Below, in pieces: positions 17,403 through 26,309 of a stretch of 64,000 bases of DNA (positions are counted from its first letter, which is position 1; every line of letters starts with the position of its first letter). The DNA lies in contig NZ_VLLG01000002.1 in NCBI RefSeq assembly GCF_007830125.1, forward strand, positions 1,806,550 to 1,870,549. The letters are read 5' to 3'. Made by a program: the position numbers and the translations under genes. The notes under the pieces were generated by a model, which saw nothing but the letters and a program-made list of their open reading frames with translations, made no database searches and was not told the origin of the DNA. The stretch comes from Chitinophaga japonensis (GTDB lineage Bacteria > Bacteroidota > Bacteroidia > Chitinophagales > Chitinophagaceae).

Positions 17403-18278
17403 ATGAGATCAATACTTACCTGTTCCCTTATCGCATTGTTACTCGCAGCCTGTGGTGAAAGCCGTCGCAATACTGACCGGGATAAAAGCTACCAGGTGCT
17501 CGACTATGTAACTGTCGGGAAAATAATGGATACGGTTCAGTTACCCTATGTCATTCATCTCCAGCATGGCCAAAAGGAGCTGGTGTTCATTGGCTGTGAC
17601 CACAATTATGATACCGCTCACCGGCAGTTTGTCCTCATTGAGCAAGCCTTTGCAGCGCTGCAACCGCAGATCGCCTTTAATGAAGGAGGCCAGTTGCCGG
17701 ACAGCCTGCACTACCCCTCCATGCAGGCGGCTATTATGAAAAACAGTGAGACAGGATGTTTAAAATACCTGTGTAACGAGGCCGGCATCAAGATGGTAAA
17801 CGGGGATACCGGCGATTCCCTGGAATTTTCGATCACCCTGAAAAAGCACCCGCGGGAAGAACTGTTCCTTTACTATGTGATGGAGCGCCTTGTCATTCCT
17901 TACCTGTACGGGGCATACGGCAGTCGGCCCTTTGAAGAATTGTATAACGAAGCCATAGATGGTTGGTTCGTGAAAGAGGGATTCCCCTTAACGAAGGAGG
18001 AAAGAACGCTTACCTATTTCAACACCCTATACCGGAAGTATATGGGGCGTCCCCTTGAGCTGAAAATGACGGCCGATATGGAACAGTTCGACTATGTGAA
18101 CCCGGATTGCAGGTTCTGTGCTATTGGGCGGACTTCCAAAATGGTAAGGGACAGCATCTTGCTGGACAAGATTGACCAGGCGCTTTACCGCTACGACCGG
18201 ATAATAGTTACCTTTGGTGCAGGTCACGCCCTGGCTGTTGAACCGGCCTTAAAGCAGGTGGTCGGCAAGGAGCGTTAG
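17403..18278 (+). CDS. Lipoprotein of Tiki/TraB-like type, uncharacterised
   Basis: The 291-residue product has a lipoprotein signal (LLLAACGES, Cys about 17). The body shows three spaced motifs: LVFIGCDHNYD with a nearby Gln/Phe, IAFNEGGQ, and a late VTFGAGHALA. A Gly-x-x-His near the start, a central Glu pair and a terminal Gly-His-x-x recall the TraB/GumN/Tiki and erythromycin-esterase superfamily of membrane-attached metal hydrolases. That assignment is by motif only and moderately uncertain. It starts 75 bp after the Oar-like gene and ends 15 bp before a GlxA-type regulator, so it may share a transcript with the latter. Confidence 0.5.
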   Translation: MRSILTCSLIALLLAACGESRRNTDRDKSYQVLDYVTVGKIMDTVQLPYVIHLQHGQKELVFIGCDHNYDTAHRQFVLIEQAFAALQPQIAFNEGGQLPDSLHYPSMQAAIMKNSETGCLKYLCNEAGIKMVNGDTGDSLEFSITLKKHPREELFLYYVMERLVIPYLYGAYGSRPFEELYNEAIDGWFVKEGFPLTKEERTLTYFNTLYRKYMGRPLELKMTADMEQFDYVNPDCRFCAIGRTSKMVRDSILLDKIDQALYRYDRIIVTFGAGHALAVEPALKQVVGKER

Positions 18279-18292
18279 ATAAATGCCGCGAA

Positions 18293-19282
18293 ATGCACCA
18301 GTTTTCTTTCCAACGTACAAATTATCAGCACACGCCTGTCACCCAGGCTGTATTTATAGTCCCGCCCCAGGTGCACCTGCTGGATGTGGCCGGGCCGGCG
18401 CAGATCTTTTATGAAGCAGCCGATTACGGTGCGCCGGTCACTTCTTATTTTGCCGGTATCTTCCCGGCAGACGAGCGCGTGGAGAGCAGCAGCCACCTGT
18501 GCTTTTCCGATCTTCGTGATTATAACACCCTGCAGTTAAAAAAGAATGACCTGGTGTTCATTCCCGGCCTGGAGCGCGCTTTGTTGCTGGACGATGCATT
18601 CCTGCGCACTACCGCCCCCTTCCGCCGGTGGCTGCAGGAGCAGCATGCAAAGGGCGTGATCATCTGTTCGGTGTGCACCGGCGCTTTCCTGCTGGCGGAA
18701 GCGGGCCTGCTGCAGGACCAGGCCTGCACCACGCACTGGAAATACACGGAACGCCTGCAGCAGCGTTATCCCGGGCTGCAGGTGAAGGAGAACTGCCTTT
18801 TCGTACAATCCGGCACGGTGCTGACCAGCGCCGGCGTGGCTTCGGGAATAGACCTGGCGCTGTATATCGTAGAGCAATTGTGGGGATCTGCATTTGCCGC
18901 CCAGGTGGCCCGGGAAGTAGTGGTGTTCAATCGCCGCTCCGCGGCCGATCCCCAGCTCAGCGTGTTCCTGCAGTACCGTAACCACCTCAACAACCGCATT
19001 CATACCATACAGGACCTGCTGGCGCAGACGCTGGATAAAAAACTGTCCATTGAGGCCCTGGCGGAGCAGATCCATATGAGCCCCCGCAATCTTACCCGCC
19101 TGTTTAAAAGCACTACGGGCATCACTATCGGCCAGTACCTGGACAAGCTGCGGGTGGAACGTTCCCAGCAGATGATCGGCGAAGGCCATACCATGCACAC
19201 GGTAGCGGCAGCCTGCGGGCTGAAAAGCACGAACCAGTTGCGGCAACTGCTAAAGAAATACCGGGGCATGGTGCGCGCCTGA
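18293..19282 (+). CDS. GlxA-type regulator (DJ-1/PfpI domain plus AraC HTH)
   Basis: Residues about 17-200 form a class I glutamine amidotransferase-like DJ-1/PfpI domain with the nucleophile-elbow segment CSVCTGAF (Cys128). Residues about 228-328 form an AraC-type double helix-turn-helix. GlxA-family proteins are transcription activators whose amidotransferase-like domain usually senses a small molecule. The next gene (19366) encodes a second, exported protein with the same DJ-1 fold and SVCTGAF motif. The two may respond to or act on the same metabolite. The ATG at 18293 is the first suitable start after the upstream stop. Confidence 0.88.
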   Translation: MHQFSFQRTNYQHTPVTQAVFIVPPQVHLLDVAGPAQIFYEAADYGAPVTSYFAGIFPADERVESSSHLCFSDLRDYNTLQLKKNDLVFIPGLERALLLDDAFLRTTAPFRRWLQEQHAKGVIICSVCTGAFLLAEAGLLQDQACTTHWKYTERLQQRYPGLQVKENCLFVQSGTVLTSAGVASGIDLALYIVEQLWGSAFAAQVAREVVVFNRRSAADPQLSVFLQYRNHLNNRIHTIQDLLAQTLDKKLSIEALAEQIHMSPRNLTRLFKSTTGITIGQYLDKLRVERSQQMIGEGHTMHTVAAACGLKSTNQLRQLLKKYRGMVRA

Positions 19283-19365
19283 TCCAAGATTGTCCGGATA
19301 CTGCGCTATCCTGTCCTGCCCGTTCTTACCGGCGCTTACTATCTTAGCCGTAAAACAAACCACCC

Positions 19366-20154
19366 ATGAAACGATTGTTCCTGTATATCATAGCCTGCCT
19401 GCTGCTGTGCGGGGCCGCCCGCTTGTCCGCGCAATCGCAGGCCGCGTATTACTGCCTGCCCTGCAACAATGCCTGCGATACCATTGCTTTCGATGCGCCC
19501 GGCGAATGCCCGCACTGCCATATGGAGCTGATCCGGCAAGTGGTGGAGGAACGTAAGCGCCTGCAAAACGACCGCCTGAAAATAGCCTTCTACCTGCAGG
19601 ATGGCGTGGAGGTGCTGGACTTTGCCGGGCCCATGGAAGTATTCGATTACGCCGGGTTTGATATTTTCACCGTTTCCAAAACCCGGGGCCCTGTTACCTC
19701 GCAGGGCGTGTTGAAGATCATGCCGGATTATACCCTGGACAATGCCCCGGCAGCGGATATACTGGCCTTCTTTGGCGGCAATGCCGGCGCAGCGTCCAAT
19801 GATCCTGCGGTCATTAACTGGGTGAAACGGCAGGCCAATATCCGGCACTACTTTTCCGTATGCACCGGCGCATTTATACTGGGGAAAGCCGCCTTGCTGG
19901 ACAGCCTCACCGTTACTACTTTTCATAAGAGCATTGCCAGCCTGCAGGAGGCTGTGCCTACCGCAAAAGTATTGTCCGGCGTACGCTTTGTGGATAATGG
20001 GAAGGTGATCACCACCGCAGGCATCTCCGCCGGGATAGATGGCGCGCTGCACCTGGTAGCCAAAATACGCGGCAAGGCAGTAGCGGAGAAGGTGGCCGCT
20101 TACATGGAATATGATAAATGGGCGCCGGATGCCGGGCTGGTAACAGTGCCATAA
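19366..20154 (+). CDS. Exported DJ-1/PfpI protein with N-terminal metal-binding ribbon
   Basis: This 262-residue protein starts with a Sec signal (cleavage near LSAQ). Next is a short cysteine-rich unit with YYCLPCNNAC at 29-37 and CPHCHMEL at 48-55, which resembles the heavy-metal-binding domain found in copper-handling proteins. From about residue 70 it has a DJ-1/PfpI domain with FSVCTGAF (Cys166). DJ-1-like domains include deglycases, isocyanide hydratases and amidases. Fusion of a metal-binding ribbon to a periplasmic DJ-1 domain is uncommon. It lies 83 bp downstream of the GlxA-type regulator, with which it shares fold and motif. Function not known. Confidence 0.78.
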   Translation: MKRLFLYIIACLLLCGAARLSAQSQAAYYCLPCNNACDTIAFDAPGECPHCHMELIRQVVEERKRLQNDRLKIAFYLQDGVEVLDFAGPMEVFDYAGFDIFTVSKTRGPVTSQGVLKIMPDYTLDNAPAADILAFFGGNAGAASNDPAVINWVKRQANIRHYFSVCTGAFILGKAALLDSLTVTTFHKSIASLQEAVPTAKVLSGVRFVDNGKVITTAGISAGIDGALHLVAKIRGKAVAEKVAAYMEYDKWAPDAGLVTVP

Positions 20155-20202
20155 AGCCCGCTTTAACCGCTTTAACCGCCGGATTGCCCGTTTCAGCCGC
20201 TC
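20154..20202. repeat. 49-bp repeat, copy 1 (upstream of 20240 gene)
   Basis: This block recurs at 21487-21526. It differs only in a tandem duplication of the 9-mer CTTTAACCG in this copy. It begins at the end of the DJ-1 gene and ends 37 bp before the next gene. Confidence 0.75.
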
Positions 20203-20239
20203 TTTTGTTGTCATATCGGTTGGAGATGGTCTGACTATT

Positions 20240-21487
20240 ATGGCAAAATATTTACTACTACTCTTATCGATTATGGCCAGGGTGTCCCTGCACGCGCAAG
20301 AGCACCGCAGCTTTACTTATCAGGGGCAGGCGCTGCCCTACCTTGCGCAGAACAACCGGATGCCGGATCACTTCAGCTTCCCCGGTATGCAGGCCTACAT
20401 TATCATAGGGGACATGCACACGACACCGGAGACCCTGTATGCGCAAGACAGTTTGCACCGGTTACCCTTGTATGGCATGCAGGCCTATGCCTGCTTCTAT
20501 TATCTACCCGCTAATCAATGGCTGCAGGACACAGCCGTGCAGGATTTCCTGGAGCAGTTCATTGCACATCTCTATGAAAGGGATTTTATTAACCGGAACA
20601 AGGTGCACTTGGTATGGTTGGACACGATAGCGCTTTCCTGTGACACGCTGCAGGCATTGCATACCTGCCTGGCAAGCCTGGCAGCGCTGCCTGGCAACAA
20701 GATGGCGCACTGCAGCGCCGTTCATGTCTATGCATCTGCAAAGCAGACCTGGTCGCACAATGCATCGCGGCATACCAGTGTAACCTATGCCGTACCGGGT
20801 GTGCTGGACATGGAAACCCGGCAGGTGGCAAAAGCGAAGGCCCAAAAACAGGCGGCTGCTATGGTGTGGAAACATCATTGGCTCTTACAGTTTGCAGCCG
20901 GCGTGCACCTGGTTGGCAGCCAATATCACACGGATTTTGATGATGAAACGCTGGTGGATTTTACCCGGCATAAGACCCTGTGGGACCTGCGCGCCGGTTA
21001 TTACCTTTCGGACGCGTTAGCCCTGTTTTTTAACGGTGCGCTAATCTATGCCGCCAAACAGCAAACAGTAGATGAGATCAACTGGAACAGCGAGCAGGTA
21101 ACCATCAATGGCTCCGGTAGCAGCGGCGCCATGCTGCGCTATGGACTGGGCATCAGGCTGCTGCCCTTTGGCCCGCGCCGGTTCAGCCCCTGGCTGGATG
21201 CTGTTGCTGGCGGCGTATGGGTAATGGCTGGTGGTGGTAGCGGCACGCGCACGGTTGGTTGGGGCGGTGGCGGTACCTCGTCAGAGATCAGGAAGCATAC
21301 GGAAAGGGGTATCTTCTATGCGTTGGCAGCAGGTGTTCAATATCGTCTCAGCCGTCTTTTTTATGTAGCGCCCGGGGTGCAATATACCGTATCGCCATTG
21401 CCGGCGCCGGTAGGCTCGGTGAGCGCCTTTACAGGGGTTACGCTCAATGCAGCGCTGGGGGTGGTGATACCGGGGAGGCGGCCATGA
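20240..21487 (+). CDS. Putative outer-membrane protein, unknown N-terminal domain
   Basis: The 415-residue product has a signal peptide (cleavage near LHAQ). The N-terminal half (about 22-190) has no family I recognise and is rich in Tyr, His and Gln. The C-terminal half (about 210-415) has alternating hydrophobic strands with Tyr/Trp/Gly-rich turns, such as LRAGYYLSDALALFFNGALIY, typical of a small outer-membrane beta-barrel. A glycine-rich loop (about 330-345) sits between strands. The gene lies between two nearly identical 40/49-bp direct repeats, so it may have been inserted between the DJ-1 gene and the histidine kinase gene. Role unknown. Confidence 0.55.
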   Translation: MAKYLLLLLSIMARVSLHAQEHRSFTYQGQALPYLAQNNRMPDHFSFPGMQAYIIIGDMHTTPETLYAQDSLHRLPLYGMQAYACFYYLPANQWLQDTAVQDFLEQFIAHLYERDFINRNKVHLVWLDTIALSCDTLQALHTCLASLAALPGNKMAHCSAVHVYASAKQTWSHNASRHTSVTYAVPGVLDMETRQVAKAKAQKQAAAMVWKHHWLLQFAAGVHLVGSQYHTDFDDETLVDFTRHKTLWDLRAGYYLSDALALFFNGALIYAAKQQTVDEINWNSEQVTINGSGSSGAMLRYGLGIRLLPFGPRRFSPWLDAVAGGVWVMAGGGSGTRTVGWGGGGTSSEIRKHTERGIFYALAAGVQYRLSRLFYVAPGVQYTVSPLPAPVGSVSAFTGVTLNAALGVVIPGRRP

Positions 21488-21526
21488 AGCCCGCTTTAAC
21501 CGCCGGATTGCCCGTTTCAGCCGCTC
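21487..21526. repeat. 40-bp repeat, copy 2 (upstream of the kinase gene)
   Basis: This is the second copy of the block at 20154-20202, lacking the extra 9-mer. It begins at the last base of the 20240 gene and ends 41 bp before the kinase start, just before its promoter. Confidence 0.75.
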
Positions 21527-21529
21527 CTG

Positions 21530-21562
21530 TTTCCTGCAAACCCGCCATTCGGCTTACTTTTG
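21530..21562 (+). promoter_or_regulatory. Promoter of the LytS/LytTR genes
   Basis: TTTC (21530-21533), 21 bases, then TACTTTTG (21555-21562) matches TTTG-N19-21-TAnnTTTG with one mismatch. The ATG is only 6 bases further on, so the transcript would be leaderless or nearly so. Confidence 0.5.
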
Positions 21563-21567
21563 CAGGG

Positions 21568-22575
21568 ATGAAGAAATACAACTGGAATATAGGCATCCCG
21601 TTTTCCTTAATTATCGCGGTGATCTCGTCCCTGCCCCGGTTGATCCGTTTTAATTCAACGGATCTGTCGCAGTACGTTTACCTGGCTGCCTATTACTTTG
21701 TTTTCTCCCTGCTCACCTGGTATCTCAACCACCTCCTTATACATGCGCCTTTGCTGCAAAGGAGCCGGCGGGCCAACCAGTTGTTCTTTGCCATATCCAT
21801 ACCGCTGGGTTGCGTGCTTTCATTTGCGTATGACTATCTGAACAGCGCCATTACAAACCACCCGCTGCAACTGGCCGATCTGCCGGCAACGCAGCGGCGA
21901 ACGGCGCTGATCCTTTTCCGGGGCATCATGTTTAACGGTCTTATTGCTTTCCTGGTGTTCCATCTCAAGCAAATGAAGGACAAGCAACAGGGGCTGCTGG
22001 AGCTGGAGCACCTGAAACAGGCGCAGTTACAGGCCCGGCTTTCGTCTTTGAAAGAGCAGCTCAGCCCGCACTTTTTATTCAATACGCTCAACACCTTATC
22101 CACCCTTACACAGGAAGCGCCGGTGAAACATTTTGTGAACGAGATGGCCAACCTGTACCGCTACATCCTGAAGAACCGCGCGCAGGATCATGTGCAACTG
22201 GAAGAGGAGATGGCCTTCATCCACTCCTACCTGTACATACTGGAAGCCCGCTTCGGGCAATCGCTGCAGGTGGAAATAGCGGTGGACAAAAAATGGTACG
22301 CCTCCAGAGTACCGCCGCTGGTGCTGCAGATGCTGGTGGAAAACGCCGTGAAGCATAACATAGTGCTGCAATCCCGCCCCCTGGTGCTCCGGGTATTTAC
22401 GGAAGGGGAGTACATCGTAGTGCAGAACAACCTGCAGCCCCGCCAGCAGCAGGAAACCACCAGCGGCATAGGGCTGAACAATATTTATGAACGTTACAAG
22501 CTGCTGTTCGGCAGGGACGTAATGATCCGCCGCACAGCAGATGCCTTTTGTGTACAATTGCCATTGATCATATGA
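21568..22575 (+). CDS. LytS/YehU-type sensor histidine kinase
   Basis: The ATG at 21568 gives a 335-residue protein; the longer open frame runs back through the previous gene. Four membrane helices (about 10-24, 38-58, 72-90, 113-133) are followed by a coiled segment. A HisKA-like box LSPHFLFNTLNTLS (His168) and an ATPase N-box LVENAVKHN (about 250) complete the kinase. There is no periplasmic sensor domain, so it probably senses within the membrane or through a partner. It overlaps the LytTR regulator gene by 4 bp (ATGA). Such pairs in Bacteroidota often control adjacent transport genes. Confidence 0.9.
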   Translation: MKKYNWNIGIPFSLIIAVISSLPRLIRFNSTDLSQYVYLAAYYFVFSLLTWYLNHLLIHAPLLQRSRRANQLFFAISIPLGCVLSFAYDYLNSAITNHPLQLADLPATQRRTALILFRGIMFNGLIAFLVFHLKQMKDKQQGLLELEHLKQAQLQARLSSLKEQLSPHFLFNTLNTLSTLTQEAPVKHFVNEMANLYRYILKNRAQDHVQLEEEMAFIHSYLYILEARFGQSLQVEIAVDKKWYASRVPPLVLQMLVENAVKHNIVLQSRPLVLRVFTEGEYIVVQNNLQPRQQQETTSGIGLNNIYERYKLLFGRDVMIRRTADAFCVQLPLII

Positions 22576-23351
22576 ACATCGTCATTATAGAAGATGAGCC
22601 GCGGGCAGCGCAGGAGCTGCAGCATATTATTCACGAAGTAGTGCCGGCAGCCCGCATAACGGCCGTCCTGGACTCGGTGGAACAATCCCTGCAGCGGCAG
22701 GCCGATATCATGGCCGCCGACCTGGTGTTTTCCGATATAGCGCTGGGCGACGGGCAGTGCTTTGACATTTTCCGCCAGGTGGATATTAAAAGTCCCGTCA
22801 TTTTTTGCACCGCCTATGATGAATACCTGATGCATGCTTTTGAAACCAATGCTATCAGCTACCTGCTCAAGCCCATCACCAGGGAGAAGGTAGAAAAGGC
22901 CATCGATAAGTTCAACCGTATGAAAGCCGCCCTGGCAGACCAGTCCTCCGGCGCGGCCGTACGGCAGTTGCTGCAGCGGCTAAAGCAGCCTTACAAGTCC
23001 GCCCTGCTGGTGCACCAGAAGGAAAGGATCATTCCCATCCAGGTAAAGGAAGTGGCCTGCTTTTACCTGGATGATACCCTGGTAAAGATCACCATGCTCC
23101 ATGGTCAGCAATACTACCTGGGGGCTTCCCTGGAGGAGCTGGAAAAAACGCTGGACCCCGGCCAGTTCTACCGGGCCAACCGGCAATATCTCGTGAACCG
23201 GCAGGCTATCCAGAGCGTGGAGCGCTTCTTTGCCCGGAAACTGGCCGTGCGCCTTACTATTGGCAACATGACCCCCGTAATGGTGAGCAAGGCTAAAGCC
23301 GGGGAATTCCTGCAATGGCTGGAAGGAGGCGGTGGAAATGCCGTAGGGTGA
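22572..23351 (+). CDS. LytTR-family response regulator
   Basis: The 259-residue protein has a receiver domain (about 1-118) with the acidic pair Glu7-Asp8, phospho-acceptor Asp55 (LVFSDIALGDG) and Lys103 (YLLKPI). It is followed by a LytTR DNA-binding domain (about 150-255, with ANRQYLVNRQAIQSVE). It starts inside the kinase stop codon (ATGA overlap), so the two are translationally coupled. The RND efflux genes begin 124 bp downstream on the same strand and are the obvious candidate targets. No direct repeats typical of LytTR sites were identified. Confidence 0.92.
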   Translation: MNIVIIEDEPRAAQELQHIIHEVVPAARITAVLDSVEQSLQRQADIMAADLVFSDIALGDGQCFDIFRQVDIKSPVIFCTAYDEYLMHAFETNAISYLLKPITREKVEKAIDKFNRMKAALADQSSGAAVRQLLQRLKQPYKSALLVHQKERIIPIQVKEVACFYLDDTLVKITMLHGQQYYLGASLEELEKTLDPGQFYRANRQYLVNRQAIQSVERFFARKLAVRLTIGNMTPVMVSKAKAGEFLQWLEGGGGNAVG

Positions 23352-23386
23352 CTGCACTCACCTCCCGCCAGGGCCCGTTTCCGCTG

Positions 23387-23394
23387 TAACTTTG
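23387..23394 (+). promoter_or_regulatory. -7 element before the DUF2147/efflux operon
   Basis: TAACTTTG fits TAnnTTTG and lies 82 bp before the DUF2147 start. No TTTG is found at the expected -33 distance, which would suit an activator-dependent promoter. Confidence 0.35.
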
Positions 23395-23475
23395 CCCGCC
23401 TCCGTTCAAAAACGCTTCCCAGGCGGCCCTGTGCGCGTCAAATTTGCATCACTTAACTGCTTAAACGCAAGAACA

Positions 23476-23868
23476 ATGACGCAACGCACTTTTCAATGGG
23501 CCCTGCTCCTCTCCGGGATGATGATGGTCATGCATAGCCCGGCCTTTTCGCAATCGGCCAACGCGGCAGACAAGATACTGGGGGAGTGGATCAACGAGAC
23601 CCACGACCGCAAGATCGAATTTTACCGCGCGGCCGGCACTTATGAAGCAAGGCTTTCCTGGCTGAAGAACGCAGACGGTAAAGCCCGCACCGGCCAGGTA
23701 GTGATCAGGGGACTGACCTATAACGAGGGCCGGTATGAGAAGGGCCGCCTGTACATGCCCGCCCGGGATGCCTGGTACAACTGCAGCGCCGTGCTGAAAG
23801 ATGAGCATACCCTCGCCATTACCGGCTCCGCCGGCCTTTTCAGCAAAACAAAAACATGGACACGATGA
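23476..23868 (+). CDS. DUF2147-family secreted protein
   Basis: The ATG at 23476 starts a 130-residue protein with a Sec signal (cleavage near AFSQ). The single DUF2147 domain shows GEWINETHDRKIEFYR near its start and a C-terminal AITGSAGLFSKTKTWTR segment. These small beta-barrel proteins of the envelope have no firm function. The gene overlaps the downstream TolC gene, so it is likely the first gene of an efflux operon. The open frame upstream of 23476 lacks a signal-like start and is rejected. Confidence 0.8.
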   Translation: MTQRTFQWALLLSGMMMVMHSPAFSQSANAADKILGEWINETHDRKIEFYRAAGTYEARLSWLKNADGKARTGQVVIRGLTYNEGRYEKGRLYMPARDAWYNCSAVLKDEHTLAITGSAGLFSKTKTWTR

Positions 23869-25250
23869 GCCGCGCCGGTAAACGTTTATGCCGGGCGGCA
23901 GCGCTGGTATGCGCCCTGTTGGGCTCAGCCACGGTGCTGCGCGCCCAGGCCGTACTGAACGCTTACGTGCAGGAGGGGCTGCGCAGCAACCTGGGCCTCC
24001 AGCAAATGAATATGGACTATGCAAAGGCACAATGGACATTAAAGGAGGCCAAACGGTTATATGGCCCCCAACTGGACATAGCCGGCTCGTATACGGGTTC
24101 GCTGCGCAAGCCTTTTACCATGCCGCCGCCAGACCCCAACGATCCTTTGTCCATGGGGTTGTGGGAGCTCATCCACAGTATGGATGCCCCCAACATTGAC
24201 GGCGACAAGATCTATTACCCGCCGCCGCATATGTTTAGCGGCGGACTGCAGCTCACGCAAACCATTTACAGTGCGGAGCTGAAATATAACCGCCAGGCAA
24301 AGGAGGCAGACAGCAAAGCCTGGCAGGCAAAGCTGGAGGACTTTAAAACATCGCTGGAGGCGGATATCCGCTCTGCTTATTTCCAGTACCTGCAGGCGTA
24401 CTATGTGCGGGATGCTACGGCACAGGGCCTGGAGCTGGCGCAGCAACACCTGCAGGGCATTACGGAGCTGATCGCAAACCATAAAATGACGAAAGACGCC
24501 CTGTATAAGGCCAGGGCCAACCTGAGTAATATTACTGCGCAGTTGCACAGCGCGGACAACGATATTGTGAAAGCACAGTACTATTTCAACTTCCTGTTGA
24601 ACCGCGAACGCGCAGCGCCGGTGAAAATTGACAGCGCCTACGTGTTCAACAGCCATGCCGCCTATCGCGTAGCGCCTGCGCAGGATACGGGAACAATGCA
24701 CCGCTACCAACTGGACTATCTCTACCACCTGGAACAGTCGGCGCTGGCGCAGAAGAATAAGCTGGCCGCCAACAAGTGGCCGGATGTGCAGCTCAGTTCC
24801 TTTGCCGGCGTACGCGGCCAGGAGATCACCTTTGACAACAGCCAACTGCCCTTTGCGCAGCTTCAGCTATCCCTGAAGTGGAACCTGTTCAACACGGGCG
24901 CCAACAAGGCCCGGGTACAGCAGGCAAGGCTGCAGCAGCAAAGCCTGCATACACAGTACGACCTGCAGCAGCAGCAACTGTCCCTGCAGGAGATCACCGC
25001 CCGCCGGGATGTGATTACGTTGCTGGACAACTATGCCGCCGTGAACGACAGCTACCGTAATGCCGCTGTATACTACGAGGCGGTGAAACAAAAATTCCGG
25101 CTGGGCATGGCGGGTATACTGGAGCTGTCCGACGCGGAAAACCAGTTGTTGCAGGCTTCCATCAACCGGCAGGTGTGGTACTATAGCCTGCAGGTAAAAA
25201 CAGCGGAGTATCAAAAATCAACCGGGAAAACAATTTCCATTATCCAATAA
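23856..25250 (+). CDS. TolC-family outer-membrane efflux protein
   Basis: The 464-residue product has a signal peptide (cleavage near VLRAQA) and two long alpha-helical repeats with coiled-coil character (about 60-230 and 270-460) typical of TolC trimers. It forms the outer-membrane duct for the adaptor and RND pump encoded next. The ATG at 23856 overlaps the DUF2147 gene by 13 bp. A second ATG at 23865 overlaps its stop as ATGA and is an equally good, coupled start. An insert of about 30 residues rich in Pro and Asp (about 85-115) enlarges the first extracellular region. Confidence 0.9.
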   Translation: MDTMSRAGKRLCRAAALVCALLGSATVLRAQAVLNAYVQEGLRSNLGLQQMNMDYAKAQWTLKEAKRLYGPQLDIAGSYTGSLRKPFTMPPPDPNDPLSMGLWELIHSMDAPNIDGDKIYYPPPHMFSGGLQLTQTIYSAELKYNRQAKEADSKAWQAKLEDFKTSLEADIRSAYFQYLQAYYVRDATAQGLELAQQHLQGITELIANHKMTKDALYKARANLSNITAQLHSADNDIVKAQYYFNFLLNRERAAPVKIDSAYVFNSHAAYRVAPAQDTGTMHRYQLDYLYHLEQSALAQKNKLAANKWPDVQLSSFAGVRGQEITFDNSQLPFAQLQLSLKWNLFNTGANKARVQQARLQQQSLHTQYDLQQQQLSLQEITARRDVITLLDNYAAVNDSYRNAAVYYEAVKQKFRLGMAGILELSDAENQLLQASINRQVWYYSLQVKTAEYQKSTGKTISIIQ

Positions 25251-25254
25251 ACAC

Positions 25255-26301
25255 ATGAACATACATCGTATTTACAGCACCGTTACCGCCACGCTGCTGC
25301 TGGCGGCCTGCGGCCAGGAAAAGCATACAGCAGCGGAAGCCCCGCGCCCGGTGGTCACCACCGTATTGCCCCGGTCGGGCAGCGCCGGCGCAGTCATCAC
25401 GGCCAGCGGCATGATCGCCAGCAGCCAGGAAGTGGCCCTGTCCTTTAAAACAGGCGGCATGGTAGCGCAGGTGTACGTAGAAGAAGGACAGTATGTACAG
25501 CAGGGAGCATTGCTGGCCCGGCTGAACACTACGGAGCTGGAGGCGCAGCTCCTGCAGGCAGACCTGAATATTGAAAAACTGCAAAGGGATGCCGGCCGCC
25601 TGCAACAACTGGTAAAAGACACCATTGCCACGCTGGAGCAACTGCAGAACACGCAGACCAGCCTTTCCGCTGCAGTGCAGCAAAAGCGCAGCATGGACTA
25701 CAACCTGTCACAGGCATCCCTGTACGCCCCTGCGCCCGGTTTTGTACTGCAACGGCAGGTGAATCCCGGCGAATATAAAACGCCCGGCTCGCCCGTGTTC
25801 ATCATCGGTAGTAATATGGACGCCGGCAACCCGAAGTGGGTGTTTAAAGCAGGGCTGAGCGACAAGGACCGTGTGCGGGTGCAGGAAGGGCAAAGTGCCG
25901 CCATTACCCTGGATGCATTGCCCGGCCAGGTATTTACAGGAAAAGTGAGCCGCCTGTCCGCCATTCCCGAAGCGCAAACCGGCACTTATAACTGCTATAT
26001 ATCCTTTGAACCCGGCCCCGCACACATGGTGTATGGCCTTACCGGCAAGCTAAGCATACAGTACGCAGCAGGGGACCAATACACCCTGCTGCCGCTGGAT
26101 GCGCTGATGGCCGCGTCAGGTGATACGGCCCTGGTATATACCGTGCTGCCCGACAGTACTGTGCAGCAGCGCAGCGTGCATATACACAGCATACACGGGG
26201 ATGCGGTGGCCATTGAGGAACCCTGGCCCCGGAACCTGCCGGTGATCACCGCCGGCAAGAACGATGCGGTGCCCGGAAAAAAGATAACGATCGCTCAATA
26301 G
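25255..26301 (+). CDS. RND efflux periplasmic adaptor, lipoprotein
   Basis: This 348-residue protein has a lipobox (LLAAC, Cys about 19) and the usual adaptor parts: a barrel-sandwich/lipoyl half (about 40-75, with VYVEEGQYVQQGALLARL), a helical hairpin (about 90-150), the second lipoyl half, and a beta-barrel domain (about 190-265). It links the inner-membrane RND pump to the TolC protein. It starts 4 bp after the tolC-like stop and ends 8 bp before the pump gene, so all three are co-transcribed. Confidence 0.93.
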   Translation: MNIHRIYSTVTATLLLAACGQEKHTAAEAPRPVVTTVLPRSGSAGAVITASGMIASSQEVALSFKTGGMVAQVYVEEGQYVQQGALLARLNTTELEAQLLQADLNIEKLQRDAGRLQQLVKDTIATLEQLQNTQTSLSAAVQQKRSMDYNLSQASLYAPAPGFVLQRQVNPGEYKTPGSPVFIIGSNMDAGNPKWVFKAGLSDKDRVRVQEGQSAAITLDALPGQVFTGKVSRLSAIPEAQTGTYNCYISFEPGPAHMVYGLTGKLSIQYAAGDQYTLLPLDALMAASGDTALVYTVLPDSTVQQRSVHIHSIHGDAVAIEEPWPRNLPVITAGKNDAVPGKKITIAQ

Positions 26302-26309
26302 CACAACAC

